Positions 54,088 through 63,092 of a stretch of DNA of 64,000 nucleotides are shown here, one piece after another. The notes beneath the pieces are model-generated. The model did no database searches. It was not told the DNA's origin and was given only the letters and a program-made list of their open reading frames with translations. Made by a program: the position numbers and the translations under genes. The stretch lies in the NCBI GenBank assembly GCA_964640945.1, contig CAZXIV010000001.1:124001-188000 (forward strand), given 5' to 3'. The first letter of the stretch is position 1. The number at the start of each line of letters is the position of its first letter. This DNA comes from JAGOUB01 sp964640945. GTDB lineage: Bacteria; Patescibacteriota; Gracilibacteria; Peribacterales; Peribacteraceae.

Positions 54088-54193
54088 GAACCAACTACAA
54101 GTGAAAATTATGGATTGGTCTGCGATCATGGGTGTACAACTTGACACCCATTCTTAATGCCAATAAGATAAGAATGAATTTTCCCCCAGATTT

Positions 54194-54421
54194 ATGCAGC
54201 CATACATGGACATTAATGGAGATTCAGGCGTCGCCGCCTACGAGTCAGGTGCTGACTACATCAAGGTTCAATTTAAAGGTAATACAACCATCTATTTATA
54301 TAATTACTCAGCACCTGGTGCCGCACATGTAGAAGAAATGAAGCGTTTAGCAGCAACCGGAGACGGCTTGAATAGCTATATTAGCAAGTATGTGAAGAGT
54401 AATTACGCCGACAAGTATTAA
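54194..54421 (+). CDS. KTSC-like small protein
   Basis: 75 aa. DINGDSGVAAYESGADYIKVQF, YLYNYSAPGAAHVEEMKRLA and GDGLNSYISKYV fit small KTSC-type domain proteins. Role unknown; overlaps the convergent DUF2130 gene by 4 bases. Confidence 0.6.
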   Translation: MQPYMDINGDSGVAAYESGADYIKVQFKGNTTIYLYNYSAPGAAHVEEMKRLAATGDGLNSYISKYVKSNYADKY

Positions 54422-55527
54422 GCTATTTGATCATCGCTTTTAGATTCGATGTCATCATTGAGATCCCCCTCAGGAAGCTCAAGACTTGTGATTATTGGCA
54501 GCGCCGTTCCTATAAGTCCTTGAAAATCACCATACATACCAACCGTATTTTTCATTACACGTTCTAATTCTTTCTCACGGCGAGCCCACACGCGTTCTGT
54601 GGATCTTTTTTCTTTATTAAGCTCTTCATGCATTCCTTGGAACGCCCGAACGATATTCTCAACTCGGTTTTGGAATTGAGTACTTGTTAAGTATGAATAA
54701 AGGGCCTCCATTTTTTCATCTTTGCCTACTAAAGATGTTTTCATCTGCGCCAAGCTTGCTAATTGATGTCTTAAAGCGGTTGCCAATGGGATTACATTTG
54801 AAGATGTAGTTATCCATATTCCTTCCTTCATCCCGAATCCTTTTATATCACTCGGAAGCGTCTGCGACACAATTACGCAAAGATCTGCCTTAGCCTGCAT
54901 TTGATCGTCTTTAAGCTTCTTAATCCATTCATCACTCCAATGTTTTGTATTTTTACTTTCCCATAAAATAAGACCCAAATTTATACCTGAACGATTCTTA
55001 ACAATATGCATGAGATCGGCACCATTAATACCTGTTGGGACATCCATAATAGAATCTGACGGAAATGACAGTACTAATGCATTCTTTAGATCATGTTCTT
55101 GAACTTCTCCTTGGATTTGCATTGAACCTTGTTCGCTTTTTCTCTTTAGATCATCAATTGTTTTACGCATTTGATCCAATTGCTCATCCTTAGATCTAAC
55201 TTGCATATGAAAATTTTCAGCAGCTTTATTTAGTGCAGCTTCTTCAATTTTCTTTCGTTCTGCTTCTACTTTCTTTGCTATTTCCAAATCCATTGTCTTC
55301 GCCTTCTCTTCGAGTTCTCGATTTTTCTTTAGCATCTCAAGTTGTTTTTCTTCAGCCAATTTAAGTCTATTTTCTTTTTCCTGATTTGCTTGCTTCAAAT
55401 CCTTCATTTCGGAACTAATTTCTTCACGCGCACTTTTTTTAAGCGATTCTGAAATTTGATGAGTCAATGCCTCAGTGAGAGGAATCTTTTCGCCGCAATT
55501 AGGACAAGTGATTATTGTATCAGGCAT
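54418..55527 (-). CDS. DUF2130 nuclease-like protein with zinc finger and coiled coil
   Basis: 369 aa. N-terminal zinc ribbon start CPNCGEKIPL, long charged coiled coil (residues 30-145), then the DUF2130 domain. The core GADLMHIVKNR...LILWESKNTKHWSDEW has a D...E-x-K layout of the PD-(D/E)XK fold, as in RmuC-like nucleases. It starts one base after the OLD-type nuclease stop, so the two form an operon. AT-rich accessory DNA framed by boundary repeats suggests a two-gene defence module (inference). Confidence 0.75.
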   Translation of the reverse strand: MPDTIITCPNCGEKIPLTEALTHQISESLKKSAREEISSEMKDLKQANQEKENRLKLAEEKQLEMLKKNRELEEKAKTMDLEIAKKVEAERKKIEEAALNKAAENFHMQVRSKDEQLDQMRKTIDDLKRKSEQGSMQIQGEVQEHDLKNALVLSFPSDSIMDVPTGINGADLMHIVKNRSGINLGLILWESKNTKHWSDEWIKKLKDDQMQAKADLCVIVSQTLPSDIKGFGMKEGIWITTSSNVIPLATALRHQLASLAQMKTSLVGKDEKMEALYSYLTSTQFQNRVENIVRAFQGMHEELNKEKRSTERVWARREKELERVMKNTVGMYGDFQGLIGTALPIITSLELPEGDLNDDIESKSDDQIA

Positions 55528-55528
55528 A

Positions 55529-57355
55529 TTAATCGATAATTGAATTAATTCGTTCGAGTAATAAGACTAGCACTTCCATTCGTTCAATGTCTTCTTTTGT
55601 CATAATATCAGCAATGTAACGAGCTAGAATGGGTTTTTTGCAAAAATCGCCACTATTGGTTGATTCCTGATTTATTAGGTTTACCAACTCATTAGAAAAT
55701 TTTTCGGCGGAACTTTTTAGTGCATCTATTTCTTCAACAATCCATGAGCCTGTTGTTTTGGGATACTTTAATGTTAAAGCTTTTACAATTACATCTGAAG
55801 GAATTGCATCTTCATATTCTTTAGTTCCTATAAGGAAAACGTTGTCTCTTAAAAATGCTTCATCAAAGCCAATCCCCTCCAAGGTTCTTTTGTTTAAGTT
55901 AGCATGTGTAGATGCCAATTGCGTATCTTCATCTAAAAAAAGAACGGTTGATTCCTTTTTGTTCTTTCCAAGAAGCTTTAAAAAGTTCTTCCATGCACCA
56001 TTGGATTGTAGATTAGTTAAAACAATACCGTCTTCTCCCATACTTCTTTCAAAATATGTCCTATAAAGAATGGGCAGAGCATTATCTTCGCTTTCACCCT
56101 CGACCAAGAGAAAACACTTTTCATAAAAAATACTACTGTTTCTCACGCCTCCTAAATTTGAAATTTGAGCCAAGAAATTTCGAATTTCTTCATCTTCTTC
56201 ACCTTTAAGATATTCAACTGTAGATTTACCATCTTTTTGTATTACATGGATAATCCTACCGGCAGGAGCTCTATCAACCATATTAAGAGAGTGAGTCACG
56301 ATCACTACTTGAGTATTTGATTCGGCATCCTGTACGAGAGAGCGAATTACTTTAAAAAGTTTTCTTTGTGCATCGAAATCTAGATTGGCATCTGGTTCAT
56401 CATAAATTTTCATAATTGGCCTACCTCCAACGCTTTGAGAAACATCCTTATCCCATTCAAGTATTGCAAGAAAAACTTTCTTTTTGGTGCCCTCGCCTCT
56501 TTGTTCAATTCCAAGGAATCCTGTTCCTGTATTTATTTGAAAACCGTTAAATTGCAATCCTTGTTCAAAATTAACATTTATATCTCCTTTGACACCTAAC
56601 ACGTCTGGATTGTAATTTTGAATTCTTTCCAACAATGAAGAATGAATTCTCTGATTCAGGTCATCAGTTATCGTATCTCTTAATGTAGAAAACACCGCTT
56701 TAAGCGCATGATTTTCATCATAAAAATGACTTCTATAAGCTGAGTCCAAAGTTTTTTTAATCAAGTTAGTCGGATTACCATAATCGCTACTAGAGTATGT
56801 TTGTAATACAGGAAGAAAATTTTGAACGTCAGCAAAAGGAGTTTCTTGCCATTTATCAGTCGTAGACGGGTTATTTGTATCAAGATATACAGTCATTTGA
56901 TCTAAAAGATCTGCCTTTATTCCACTTGGCGTTAACCCAAGTGACCTCATCAAAGCTTTCAATGGATCTAAAGTAAGTTTTTGGAAACTATTTAACTGAT
57001 CATTCTCATAAGATTTTTTATAAACAAAGAATTTCATACCGCCATCATGCGAAAACTCCTTTTTGATACTTAAGTTATTATCAATAACAAATGCTTCTAT
57101 ATCAGATGTCTGTCTTTCTGATGGAAGAGAAAAAACCGCTTCAATGATCACTTTTTCTGAAATATGTTCATCTCCACTTGAATGGAAATCACCATGTATT
57201 GGCGATTTTAAAACTAACAATAATTCAATTGCATCTCTCACAGTAGATTTACCTGCATCATTCTCACCAATAAAAACCGAAAGATTTTTTATAGGTATGA
57301 CCCCTGAATCTTCATAACATCGAAAACCCTGTATTCGTAGTTGTGTCATTTTCAT
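55529..57355 (-). CDS. OLD-family ATP-dependent endonuclease (AAA-TOPRIM)
   Basis: 608 aa. Walker A GENDAGKST at 30-38. The ABC-type signature region is FLGIEQRGEGTKKKVFLAI, Walker B is IMKIYDEPDANLD, and the H-loop is VVIVTHS. After that FLLVEGESEDNALPI (TOPRIM glutamate near residue 419) and VLFLDEDTQ (DxD) give the OLD nuclease domain. Same class as GajA of Gabija, but the partner here is DUF2130, not a UvrD helicase. Confidence 0.85.
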   Translation of the reverse strand: MKMTQLRIQGFRCYEDSGVIPIKNLSVFIGENDAGKSTVRDAIELLLVLKSPIHGDFHSSGDEHISEKVIIEAVFSLPSERQTSDIEAFVIDNNLSIKKEFSHDGGMKFFVYKKSYENDQLNSFQKLTLDPLKALMRSLGLTPSGIKADLLDQMTVYLDTNNPSTTDKWQETPFADVQNFLPVLQTYSSSDYGNPTNLIKKTLDSAYRSHFYDENHALKAVFSTLRDTITDDLNQRIHSSLLERIQNYNPDVLGVKGDINVNFEQGLQFNGFQINTGTGFLGIEQRGEGTKKKVFLAILEWDKDVSQSVGGRPIMKIYDEPDANLDFDAQRKLFKVIRSLVQDAESNTQVVIVTHSLNMVDRAPAGRIIHVIQKDGKSTVEYLKGEEDEEIRNFLAQISNLGGVRNSSIFYEKCFLLVEGESEDNALPILYRTYFERSMGEDGIVLTNLQSNGAWKNFLKLLGKNKKESTVLFLDEDTQLASTHANLNKRTLEGIGFDEAFLRDNVFLIGTKEYEDAIPSDVIVKALTLKYPKTTGSWIVEEIDALKSSAEKFSNELVNLINQESTNSGDFCKKPILARYIADIMTKEDIERMEVLVLLLERINSIID

Positions 57356-57530
57356 AGTTCATTGTCAGCAATTGCCTAAAAATACTACCCAATGACCCCT
57401 ATCAAAACAATTCTTGCACAGTTACGCCTAATCCTTTGGCGATTTTTCTAGAGTTAGTAAACTTGGATTTTTTGGCTTAATTCCCTCTAAATTTTGAAGA
57501 TTTTATAGATTGCACGCTATCTTCCGAACT

Positions 57531-57720
57531 TCAAGAAGAACGCCACACTAAGCCAAGAATTTCGATTGTGGCCAAAAAAGTATGATGATCGCAAAAAGTA
57601 GCTTTCGAACTTTTTCAAAAGTGGCTATAAGAGCACAATTCTCTATTAAAAGGCAATTCTTTGAGTTTGAATTTCGGTGAATTACCGAATGGTGGAGGAG
57701 ATTAGACTGAGTTGGAACTC
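57531..57720 (-). repeat. boundary repeat R4
   Basis: On the minus strand: CTCCTCCACCATTCGG, an AGTTCGAAAG segment, and the end TTCTTGGCTTAGTGTGGCGTT then CTTGAAGTTCGGAAG. Same order of blocks as R1-R3. It lies upstream of the OLD gene; the rest of 57356-57869 shows no strong gene. Confidence 0.55.
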
Positions 57721-57832
57721 GCTACTGCCATACATTGCAGAAATAGCTGCAGCAGCACAAGAAAAAGCGGAGACGGAAGATTTACGGCTTCTACCGATTT
57801 TGAATAGGGATGCATTGGCAACTACGAGATAA
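57689..57832 (+). CDS. possible 47-aa ORF starting in the boundary repeat
   Basis: ATGGTGGAGGAG start read from an antisense tRNA-end-like sequence (MVEEIRLSW...), ending ALATTR. Such MVE... starts are typical of chance reading of antisense tRNA ends, so coding status is doubtful. Confidence 0.2.
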   Translation: MVEEIRLSWNSLLPYIAEIAAAAQEKAETEDLRLLPILNRDALATTR

Positions 57833-57869
57833 GATTTGAACAATGCTGCTAACAGCCTGATTACAGCGT

Positions 57870-58292
57870 ATGCCTCTTGCGACAAAGCATCGGCACAAGA
57901 AGCTGGCTACTTCAGCCTCGTGGAAGAAAGGGCAGTCAGGTAATCCGAATGGTGCGCCCAAAAAAGCTTGGAGGTGGTCAGAAGTACTACGTTCCGTTGC
58001 CGAGAAGATTGATAGGAGCGGCAAGGAGTTCAAAGAGCTTGCAGCCGAAGCACTTTTGAAAGAGGCAATGAAGGGAAACATTGCAGCCCTCAGAGAACTT
58101 GGCGACAGACTGGAAGGAAAACCAAGGCAATCTATTGAGATTACTCCTCTTGAAGAGAAAAAAGTCATGAGTTTAGATGTCGCTTTCCGCGCAGCGGAAG
58201 TGTTGAAGAAGCGAAACATTGAGCTTCGTCTGACTCACGATGAGTGGGCAGCAATGTACAGGAAGCAGGAAACAGCGTCTTCAAAGACGTAA
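57870..58292 (+). CDS. DUF5681-like protein (small-terminase type)
   Basis: 140 aa. WKKGQSGNPNGAPKKAWRW is the DUF5681 hallmark seen in phage and element proteins, followed by a helical DNA-binding-like part (LAAEALLKEAMKGNIAALRELGDRLEGKP). No large terminase nearby. Confidence 0.65.
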   Translation: MPLATKHRHKKLATSASWKKGQSGNPNGAPKKAWRWSEVLRSVAEKIDRSGKEFKELAAEALLKEAMKGNIAALRELGDRLEGKPRQSIEITPLEEKKVMSLDVAFRAAEVLKKRNIELRLTHDEWAAMYRKQETASSKT

Positions 58293-58319
58293 GCATCAAC
58301 AGTGGGAGTCATTGGAGAA

Positions 58320-60104
58320 TCAGTTTGTACCTCGGATATGTTGTAGTATCACTTCAGCACGCTCAATAAATCCTTGGTCATCTGTAAACACCTCCTTTGC
58401 AATCTGCATAGCAGCACTGTCTCTCTGAGTGCCTATCTGTAAATGATGGAATGCATCAACGGAATATGTGCGAGCACCATGCGCCCCTTGCCATTCGACT
58501 GGCGTGTTGGACGTAGCAAAAGAGCCTCGTATGAGCTCAAATCCCTTCGGGTCGCTAAAACACTCAAGTGGGCGACAGTGTGTTGATACGATGACGCGCA
58601 ATTTGCGCTCGGAACAGCGCTCAAGAAATGCCCATGCCAGTGCCAGCTGGTAATCGGCACTCGTTCCGTTGAAAAGCTCATCAAATAAACCAAGAGACTG
58701 GATAGTGGCTGACTGAAGAAAATCATGCGTGTTTGTGAGCTGGGCTTTGAATGTACTCAATTGATGACGAATGTCATCTCTCAAGCCGAAATTGTGATGT
58801 ATGACATCTGGCATGGTCATTGCAGCTCTTTTACAAGGCACTTTCCGACCCATGCGCCCTAAATGAAGACAGTATCCAACTGCCTTCATGAAAGTGGTTT
58901 TTCCTGCCATATTTGGTCCAGGAACAACGATGATAGTTTCGGTGTTGCTATTTTCGGAATGACCTAAAGAAACATCTCCAAATGGCTCACTGCTATCAAT
59001 CCCTCGAGTGTGCGCAACGCGATCGCTTTTGCCATTGCTCCACGCAAGTGCTGGATTTTCTAAACCAGAAAATGAAAATCTCAAACCAAGATCATCTGCA
59101 CTTTCGACGGTGGGGAACACTCCTGTTCTGTTTCCATCGACGGCATGAACTTGTTCGGCGTAATCAATGAAACTGCCAAGTGCCAATAGAGAGGGGATGA
59201 GTTTGTTGAGCTGTGTGCTTTTTACATAATCAACATACGCATCAAAAACGTTTAGCGAATGCGCGGTATGAACTTTGTTTGGAAGTCCATGAGCATTCGC
59301 TGCTCGCTGCTCCGCTCGAACGGTAAATACCGCCTCTTTGTTAGATCGGTCGTACTCACTATCGTAATCATCATCTCTACCACGAGTACCCTTCTTAGGA
59401 TCAGCTAGAGGAGAAATGCAGCTAATCTGCAAGGTCGATACAATGTCTCGTACACCTCGGATGTTTTCAAGCACCTGCTCAACATCGGCAAGAAGTGGGT
59501 GGCTGCGTAGAGATGCTGCATGTAGCTGAGCCGCAGCTTCTAAGGCAGAGAGGTATTCCAAAAACTGCTGCAGCTTTTTTCGAGACTGCAACATGAGCTT
59601 TTCAAAGCTATTGCCATGATAATCGCTGCGTTCATCATCTCGTATTTCTTCCTGGAAATAAAAAGCATATGCGCCCGTAAGAACGCTGCGGATTTCAGAG
59701 CGGGGCTGACTATGCATGGTCTGAATAAGACGTATAACGCTTACATCTGAAAAGCCGCCACAATCTGCGCATTTCGCAAAATCGTCTGAGACTCCAGTAT
59801 TCACTTGACCTCCTCTACCATAGGAATGTGATGAATCTCGATCGGAGACAAGTCTAAACCCACCTGCCTCATCGGTCAGGTATTCGGAAAAAGTAATAGG
59901 GATCTGCCTTAGTGGTTGAAGAAAATGAGTCTCTTCCTTATCTTTTTTCGGCGGCTCTTGAAACTGTGAGTACCATTGCAAGACTTCACTGCGCACTTGG
60001 TCACTACGATAACTTCCAGGAATCGATGGTAGGTGTGCACCATGTGAACGACCATAATGGTCATCTTTCAGCTGCCTACCTAGAAGGCTATTTTTTAGAG
60101 ACAT
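58320..60104 (-). CDS. MutS-like ATPase, divergent short form
   Basis: 594 aa from ATG 60104 (a 616-aa frame opens at 60170). The C-terminal MutS ATPase has GPNMAGKTTFMKAVG, the mid-domain NFGLRDDIRHQLSTFKAQ, Walker B LGLFDELFNGTSADYQLALA and VIVSTH. The N-terminal mismatch-binding domain and its Phe-x-Glu motif are absent. In an accessory block next to a recombinase, it may act on recombination intermediates or in defence, not in classic mismatch repair. Confidence 0.75.
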   Translation of the reverse strand: MSLKNSLLGRQLKDDHYGRSHGAHLPSIPGSYRSDQVRSEVLQWYSQFQEPPKKDKEETHFLQPLRQIPITFSEYLTDEAGGFRLVSDRDSSHSYGRGGQVNTGVSDDFAKCADCGGFSDVSVIRLIQTMHSQPRSEIRSVLTGAYAFYFQEEIRDDERSDYHGNSFEKLMLQSRKKLQQFLEYLSALEAAAQLHAASLRSHPLLADVEQVLENIRGVRDIVSTLQISCISPLADPKKGTRGRDDDYDSEYDRSNKEAVFTVRAEQRAANAHGLPNKVHTAHSLNVFDAYVDYVKSTQLNKLIPSLLALGSFIDYAEQVHAVDGNRTGVFPTVESADDLGLRFSFSGLENPALAWSNGKSDRVAHTRGIDSSEPFGDVSLGHSENSNTETIIVVPGPNMAGKTTFMKAVGYCLHLGRMGRKVPCKRAAMTMPDVIHHNFGLRDDIRHQLSTFKAQLTNTHDFLQSATIQSLGLFDELFNGTSADYQLALAWAFLERCSERKLRVIVSTHCRPLECFSDPKGFELIRGSFATSNTPVEWQGAHGARTYSVDAFHHLQIGTQRDSAAMQIAKEVFTDDQGFIERAEVILQHIRGTN

Positions 60105-60188
60105 AAAGGGGGGAATTGTACATGAAGCAAAAGTTTTGAAAAGCGCGGATTTTGAGAATCTGTACATCAAACGTGGTAAGATAGTTTC

Positions 60189-60331
60189 GACCCAACCTAT
60201 CGAGCGGACTTTCTATGTCCGCACACCATTGCACGGACAGTGCAGAAAGGGGCATCTTTGCCTCGGTCAACGCACTGTCCTCGGAGGGTAACCTCCTCGA
60301 TAACGTTGGGTCAGCCGAGCACGGGTGCCCC
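60189..60331 (+). ncRNA. highly structured, pseudoknotted RNA candidate
   Basis: Helices: GACCCAAC/GTTGGGTC (60189/60305), TATCGAG/CTCGATA (60198/60296), GCGGAC/GTCCGC (60204/60217), GGACAGTGC/GCACTGTCC (60235/60272), GGAGG/CCTCC (60283/60292). The apical part of the fourth helix (GGGGCA, CTCGG) can pair with downstream CCGAG and TGCCCC. TAAGAT ends seven bases before the first helix. No known RNA family recognised. Confidence 0.55.
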
Positions 60332-60356
60332 TTCTTGCTTATTCCCCTTCATCTTT

Positions 60357-60659
60357 ATGGCAAATAAGTCGTTCTCACGGATTCTCCTGTTCATAACTTT
60401 TGTGTTTACGATGTTTGCTCTGATTTCGTACTTCAAGATGGAATCTATTCGCTATGACTGGCAAAACCGATGTGGCAACACTTGCGCTCATACCCTTGGG
60501 AGACGCATGCAATGGATCAATGATGCCGATGGATGTGCTGAGTTGAGAGCGATGTACACCAGTCGTCCTGACTCATGGAGCGAACGCGAGATGAAACGAT
60601 GGTATGAAGCAGTGCAGGATCGTGCAGATTCCATGCAGTGCGATCTGACCAAAAAGTAA
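60357..60659 (+). CDS. hypothetical membrane-anchored protein
   Basis: 100 aa from ATG 60357. One N-terminal helix (ILLFITFVFTMFALISYF), then a soluble part with four cysteines (CGNTCAHTLG, GCAELR, MQCDL). It follows the RNA candidate by 26 bases and may be controlled by it. Family unknown. Confidence 0.5.
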   Translation: MANKSFSRILLFITFVFTMFALISYFKMESIRYDWQNRCGNTCAHTLGRRMQWINDADGCAELRAMYTSRPDSWSEREMKRWYEAVQDRADSMQCDLTKK

Positions 60660-60681
60660 CAAGGGCTGCTATCATCTACCA

Positions 60682-61302
60682 GTGCAGACGAAGCAGAAAA
60701 TCCTCGGCGTTGTTGATGTGCTGCTTGAGGAAATTGAAATCTCGCCAGAGACAGACCTTCTACACATCCCATTCGCAAAGTTCTCGCAGGTAGCGCATGT
60801 ACCTCAGAGGGATGTAGAGAAGATCGTCTCAAAACTTCAGCAAGAAGGCTTATGCTCCAATATGCGTAGCTTCATCGATGAAGGCAGCCCTTTTATGCCC
60901 AGCATTGCGCCTACAATCGAAGTGAGCATTCCAAAGCCAGAGAAGCTCAAGGAATACCGAAATGAGCTTTGGATGGCATCAGGGAGAGAAATGGATGCCC
61001 TGAAAAGCAGGTATCAACGGTTCAGATTTGTTGATGGAGTGCTCTACAGGGATTTTGAGAATGCAGTTCTCAAGTTCAGTGAAAAAGATCTCCAATACGC
61101 ATTGCTTCAAAAGGCTTTCGAGGAGCCACTTGAAGAATGGATTGACGTTTTGAATCTTGAAGCGGGTATCAAGACGACCAAGAGGAGTATCTATGATGCC
61201 GCTATTGCTCTGAATAAGAAGATAGCAGCTTCCTTCAAGATTCAGGATTACTTTTTCGAGATGGATAAGACAGGGAATCGCTGTAGAAGAATGGCTCTAT
61301 AA
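60682..61302 (+). CDS. hypothetical protein with N-terminal winged-helix-like part
   Basis: 206 aa from GTG. The first 65 residues (FAKFSQVAHVPQRDVEKIVSKLQQEGL) look like a winged helix; the remainder is helical. Belongs to the rightward operon ending in the serine recombinase. Confidence 0.45.
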   Translation: MQTKQKILGVVDVLLEEIEISPETDLLHIPFAKFSQVAHVPQRDVEKIVSKLQQEGLCSNMRSFIDEGSPFMPSIAPTIEVSIPKPEKLKEYRNELWMASGREMDALKSRYQRFRFVDGVLYRDFENAVLKFSEKDLQYALLQKAFEEPLEEWIDVLNLEAGIKTTKRSIYDAAIALNKKIAASFKIQDYFFEMDKTGNRCRRMAL

Positions 61303-61314
61303 AGCCACTCAACG

Positions 61315-61539
61315 GTGAGTCACCTCGTTAGTTTTACTCTGCACCTGATGAAAAAGGTGCGTACTGATTCGGCAAAGGAAAACCCTTCGGATTTTGCTGT
61401 GCGTTATATCGATATGACCGAAGAGCAAGAGTCCCAATGGGTTCGTGATTTTTCACTACTCTGTCTCGAAGTTTACGAGGAGAATAGACAAATAAGACCA
61501 TTGATCTTAGACCAATGTGTTACAATTCCATTATTATGA
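61315..61539 (+). CDS. hypothetical small protein upstream of recombinase
   Basis: 74 aa from GTG 61315, or 63 aa from ATG 61348. DMTEEQESQWVRDFSLLCLEVYEENRQ. Its TGA overlaps the recombinase ATG (ATGA), so translation is coupled. Possibly a directionality or accessory factor, by position only. Confidence 0.45.
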   Translation: MSHLVSFTLHLMKKVRTDSAKENPSDFAVRYIDMTEEQESQWVRDFSLLCLEVYEENRQIRPLILDQCVTIPLL

Positions 61540-63092
61540 AGACGAAGGGATCTGTCAGTTATGCGCGAGTATCAAGTGAAAGCCAAGTCGATGGCTATTC
61601 TCTCGACGCACAGCTACGCGAATGTAGGGCTTGTGCGGAGAAGCTGGAAACGCCGATTCTGAGAGAGTTCACTGAGGCAGGTGTAAGCGGAACCAAAGAA
61701 CATCGCCCAGCACTCGCAGAGGCACTTGCCTACTGTGCGAAGCACAAAGATAAGATCACATACTTCATTATCAAGGACGTAGATCGCCTCGCACGAGATA
61801 CGCTCGTGTATCTCATTATCAAAACTAAGTTGAAAGAGTTTGGTATACAGCTCTACTCGATCAATCAGCCGAGTATTGGCGAAGATAATCCACATGCAAG
61901 GTTTATGGAGGGCATTTTCGCGCATGTGGCACAGCTGGATCGTGAACAGATAGTTATGCGAACAACTTCAGGTAGGAGAGATGCGCTCGATGACGGTGCA
62001 TGGATCAGTCCTGCACCATACGGCTACGCGAACGATAGAACTGTCGATGGCATTGCTACCCTCAAGATTGTTCCTGATCGCGCGGAGGCTGTACTGAGAG
62101 CATTCAAACTATACGCTGAAGGCAAGGAACAGCTTGAGATCTGTGAAAAGCTGCACAAGCTCGGGTATCGAACCTCAAGAGGAGGCAAGTTCAGCAAGCA
62201 AACAATGTCTCACATGCTCAGGAACGTCGTCTATATTGGGAAGATACGGAACAGTGCGTTCCCTGATCGCATCATCGATGGCAAACATCCAGCAATCATT
62301 CCAGTAGATCTTTGGAATAGCGTTCAGGAACGACTTTCAGGTAACAGAGGCAGGAGTCCTACGATGAGAATGAATCCTAGTTTCCCCCTCGCTAACTTTC
62401 TACGATGTTACAAGTGTGGAGGAGTGATGTCAGGAAGCTTCTGTCGTGGGAAGAGTGGCAAGAAATACCCGTACTACCACTGTCGAAAATCGGCATGTAA
62501 GGCGAAGAACATCAAGCGCGACGCGGTAGAGTCTGTGTTTCTACGAGCCATACAAAGAGTGCGACCGACTGATGCGGGGGTAGATCGAATTGAAAAGGGC
62601 TTCATCAAGGTGTTGCGTGAGAAATGGTCAGAGAAGCTGAAGGATAAAGCCGTGTTGCAGCGCAGACTCACAGAACTCGATCAGCTACGAAACAAGATCG
62701 AAGGCATGTTCATCGATAACAAACTTTCTGAGGAGACCTACCAACGACAGTTGGCAAAAGTTGAAGATGAGATCATCACCGTCACGAAAGAAAAGGATGA
62801 GAACCTCCTTTCAGAGTCGCAGCTCAAAGATCAATTACTCTTCGCTCGTCGATTTCTACTGTCGATTTCAAACACATGGGAAAACGGCACAGTTGAGCGC
62901 AGAAGACTCATTCAGCGACTTGTCTTCCCTGTCGGTCTACGTTGTACAGAGGACTCAGGACTTGGAACACTTGAAATACCGCGTCTGCTTGAGCTTGCGC
63001 GTACTTCCGACATTGATGAATCCAAGATGGTGGGTCAGGTGGGACTTGAACCCACGACCAAGAGCTTAAGAGGCTCCTGCTCTACCAACTGA
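61536..63092 (+). CDS. large serine recombinase reading into tRNA-Lys
   Basis: 518 aa from ATG 61536. Catalytic region SYARVSSESQVDGYSLDAQ, VDRLARDTLVYL, then the recombinase domain, zinc ribbon CYKCGGVMSG...YHCRKSACKAK and a coiled coil. The last 20 or so residues (QVGLEPTTKSLRGSCSTN) are encoded by the antisense of tRNA-Lys, so its frame runs across the element/tRNA junction. Only distantly similar to the recombinase at 11335. Confidence 0.88.
   Translation: MKTKGSVSYARVSSESQVDGYSLDAQLRECRACAEKLETPILREFTEAGVSGTKEHRPALAEALAYCAKHKDKITYFIIKDVDRLARDTLVYLIIKTKLKEFGIQLYSINQPSIGEDNPHARFMEGIFAHVAQLDREQIVMRTTSGRRDALDDGAWISPAPYGYANDRTVDGIATLKIVPDRAEAVLRAFKLYAEGKEQLEICEKLHKLGYRTSRGGKFSKQTMSHMLRNVVYIGKIRNSAFPDRIIDGKHPAIIPVDLWNSVQERLSGNRGRSPTMRMNPSFPLANFLRCYKCGGVMSGSFCRGKSGKKYPYYHCRKSACKAKNIKRDAVESVFLRAIQRVRPTDAGVDRIEKGFIKVLREKWSEKLKDKAVLQRRLTELDQLRNKIEGMFIDNKLSEETYQRQLAKVEDEIITVTKEKDENLLSESQLKDQLLFARRFLLSISNTWENGTVERRRLIQRLVFPVGLRCTEDSGLGTLEIPRLLELARTSDIDESKMVGQVGLEPTTKSLRGSCSTN

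Noticed and set aside
54063..54095. Decayed tRNA gene on the minus strand
   Set aside because: Only a 3'-end-like stretch is present; no D-arm or anticodon arm, so it is treated as a boundary-like remnant overlapping T2.
42316..57720. Boundary repeats as integron attC sites
   Set aside because: Hairpins are present, but the GTTRRRY/RYYYAAC core spacing is not met and no tyrosine integron integrase is in the window; the tRNA-Ala end explains the boundary better.
60189..60331. tmRNA, RNase P RNA, SRP RNA or a common riboswitch
   Set aside because: None of their signature core sequences (for example RNase P P4 or SRP tetraloop-GGAAGCAGC motifs) are visible.
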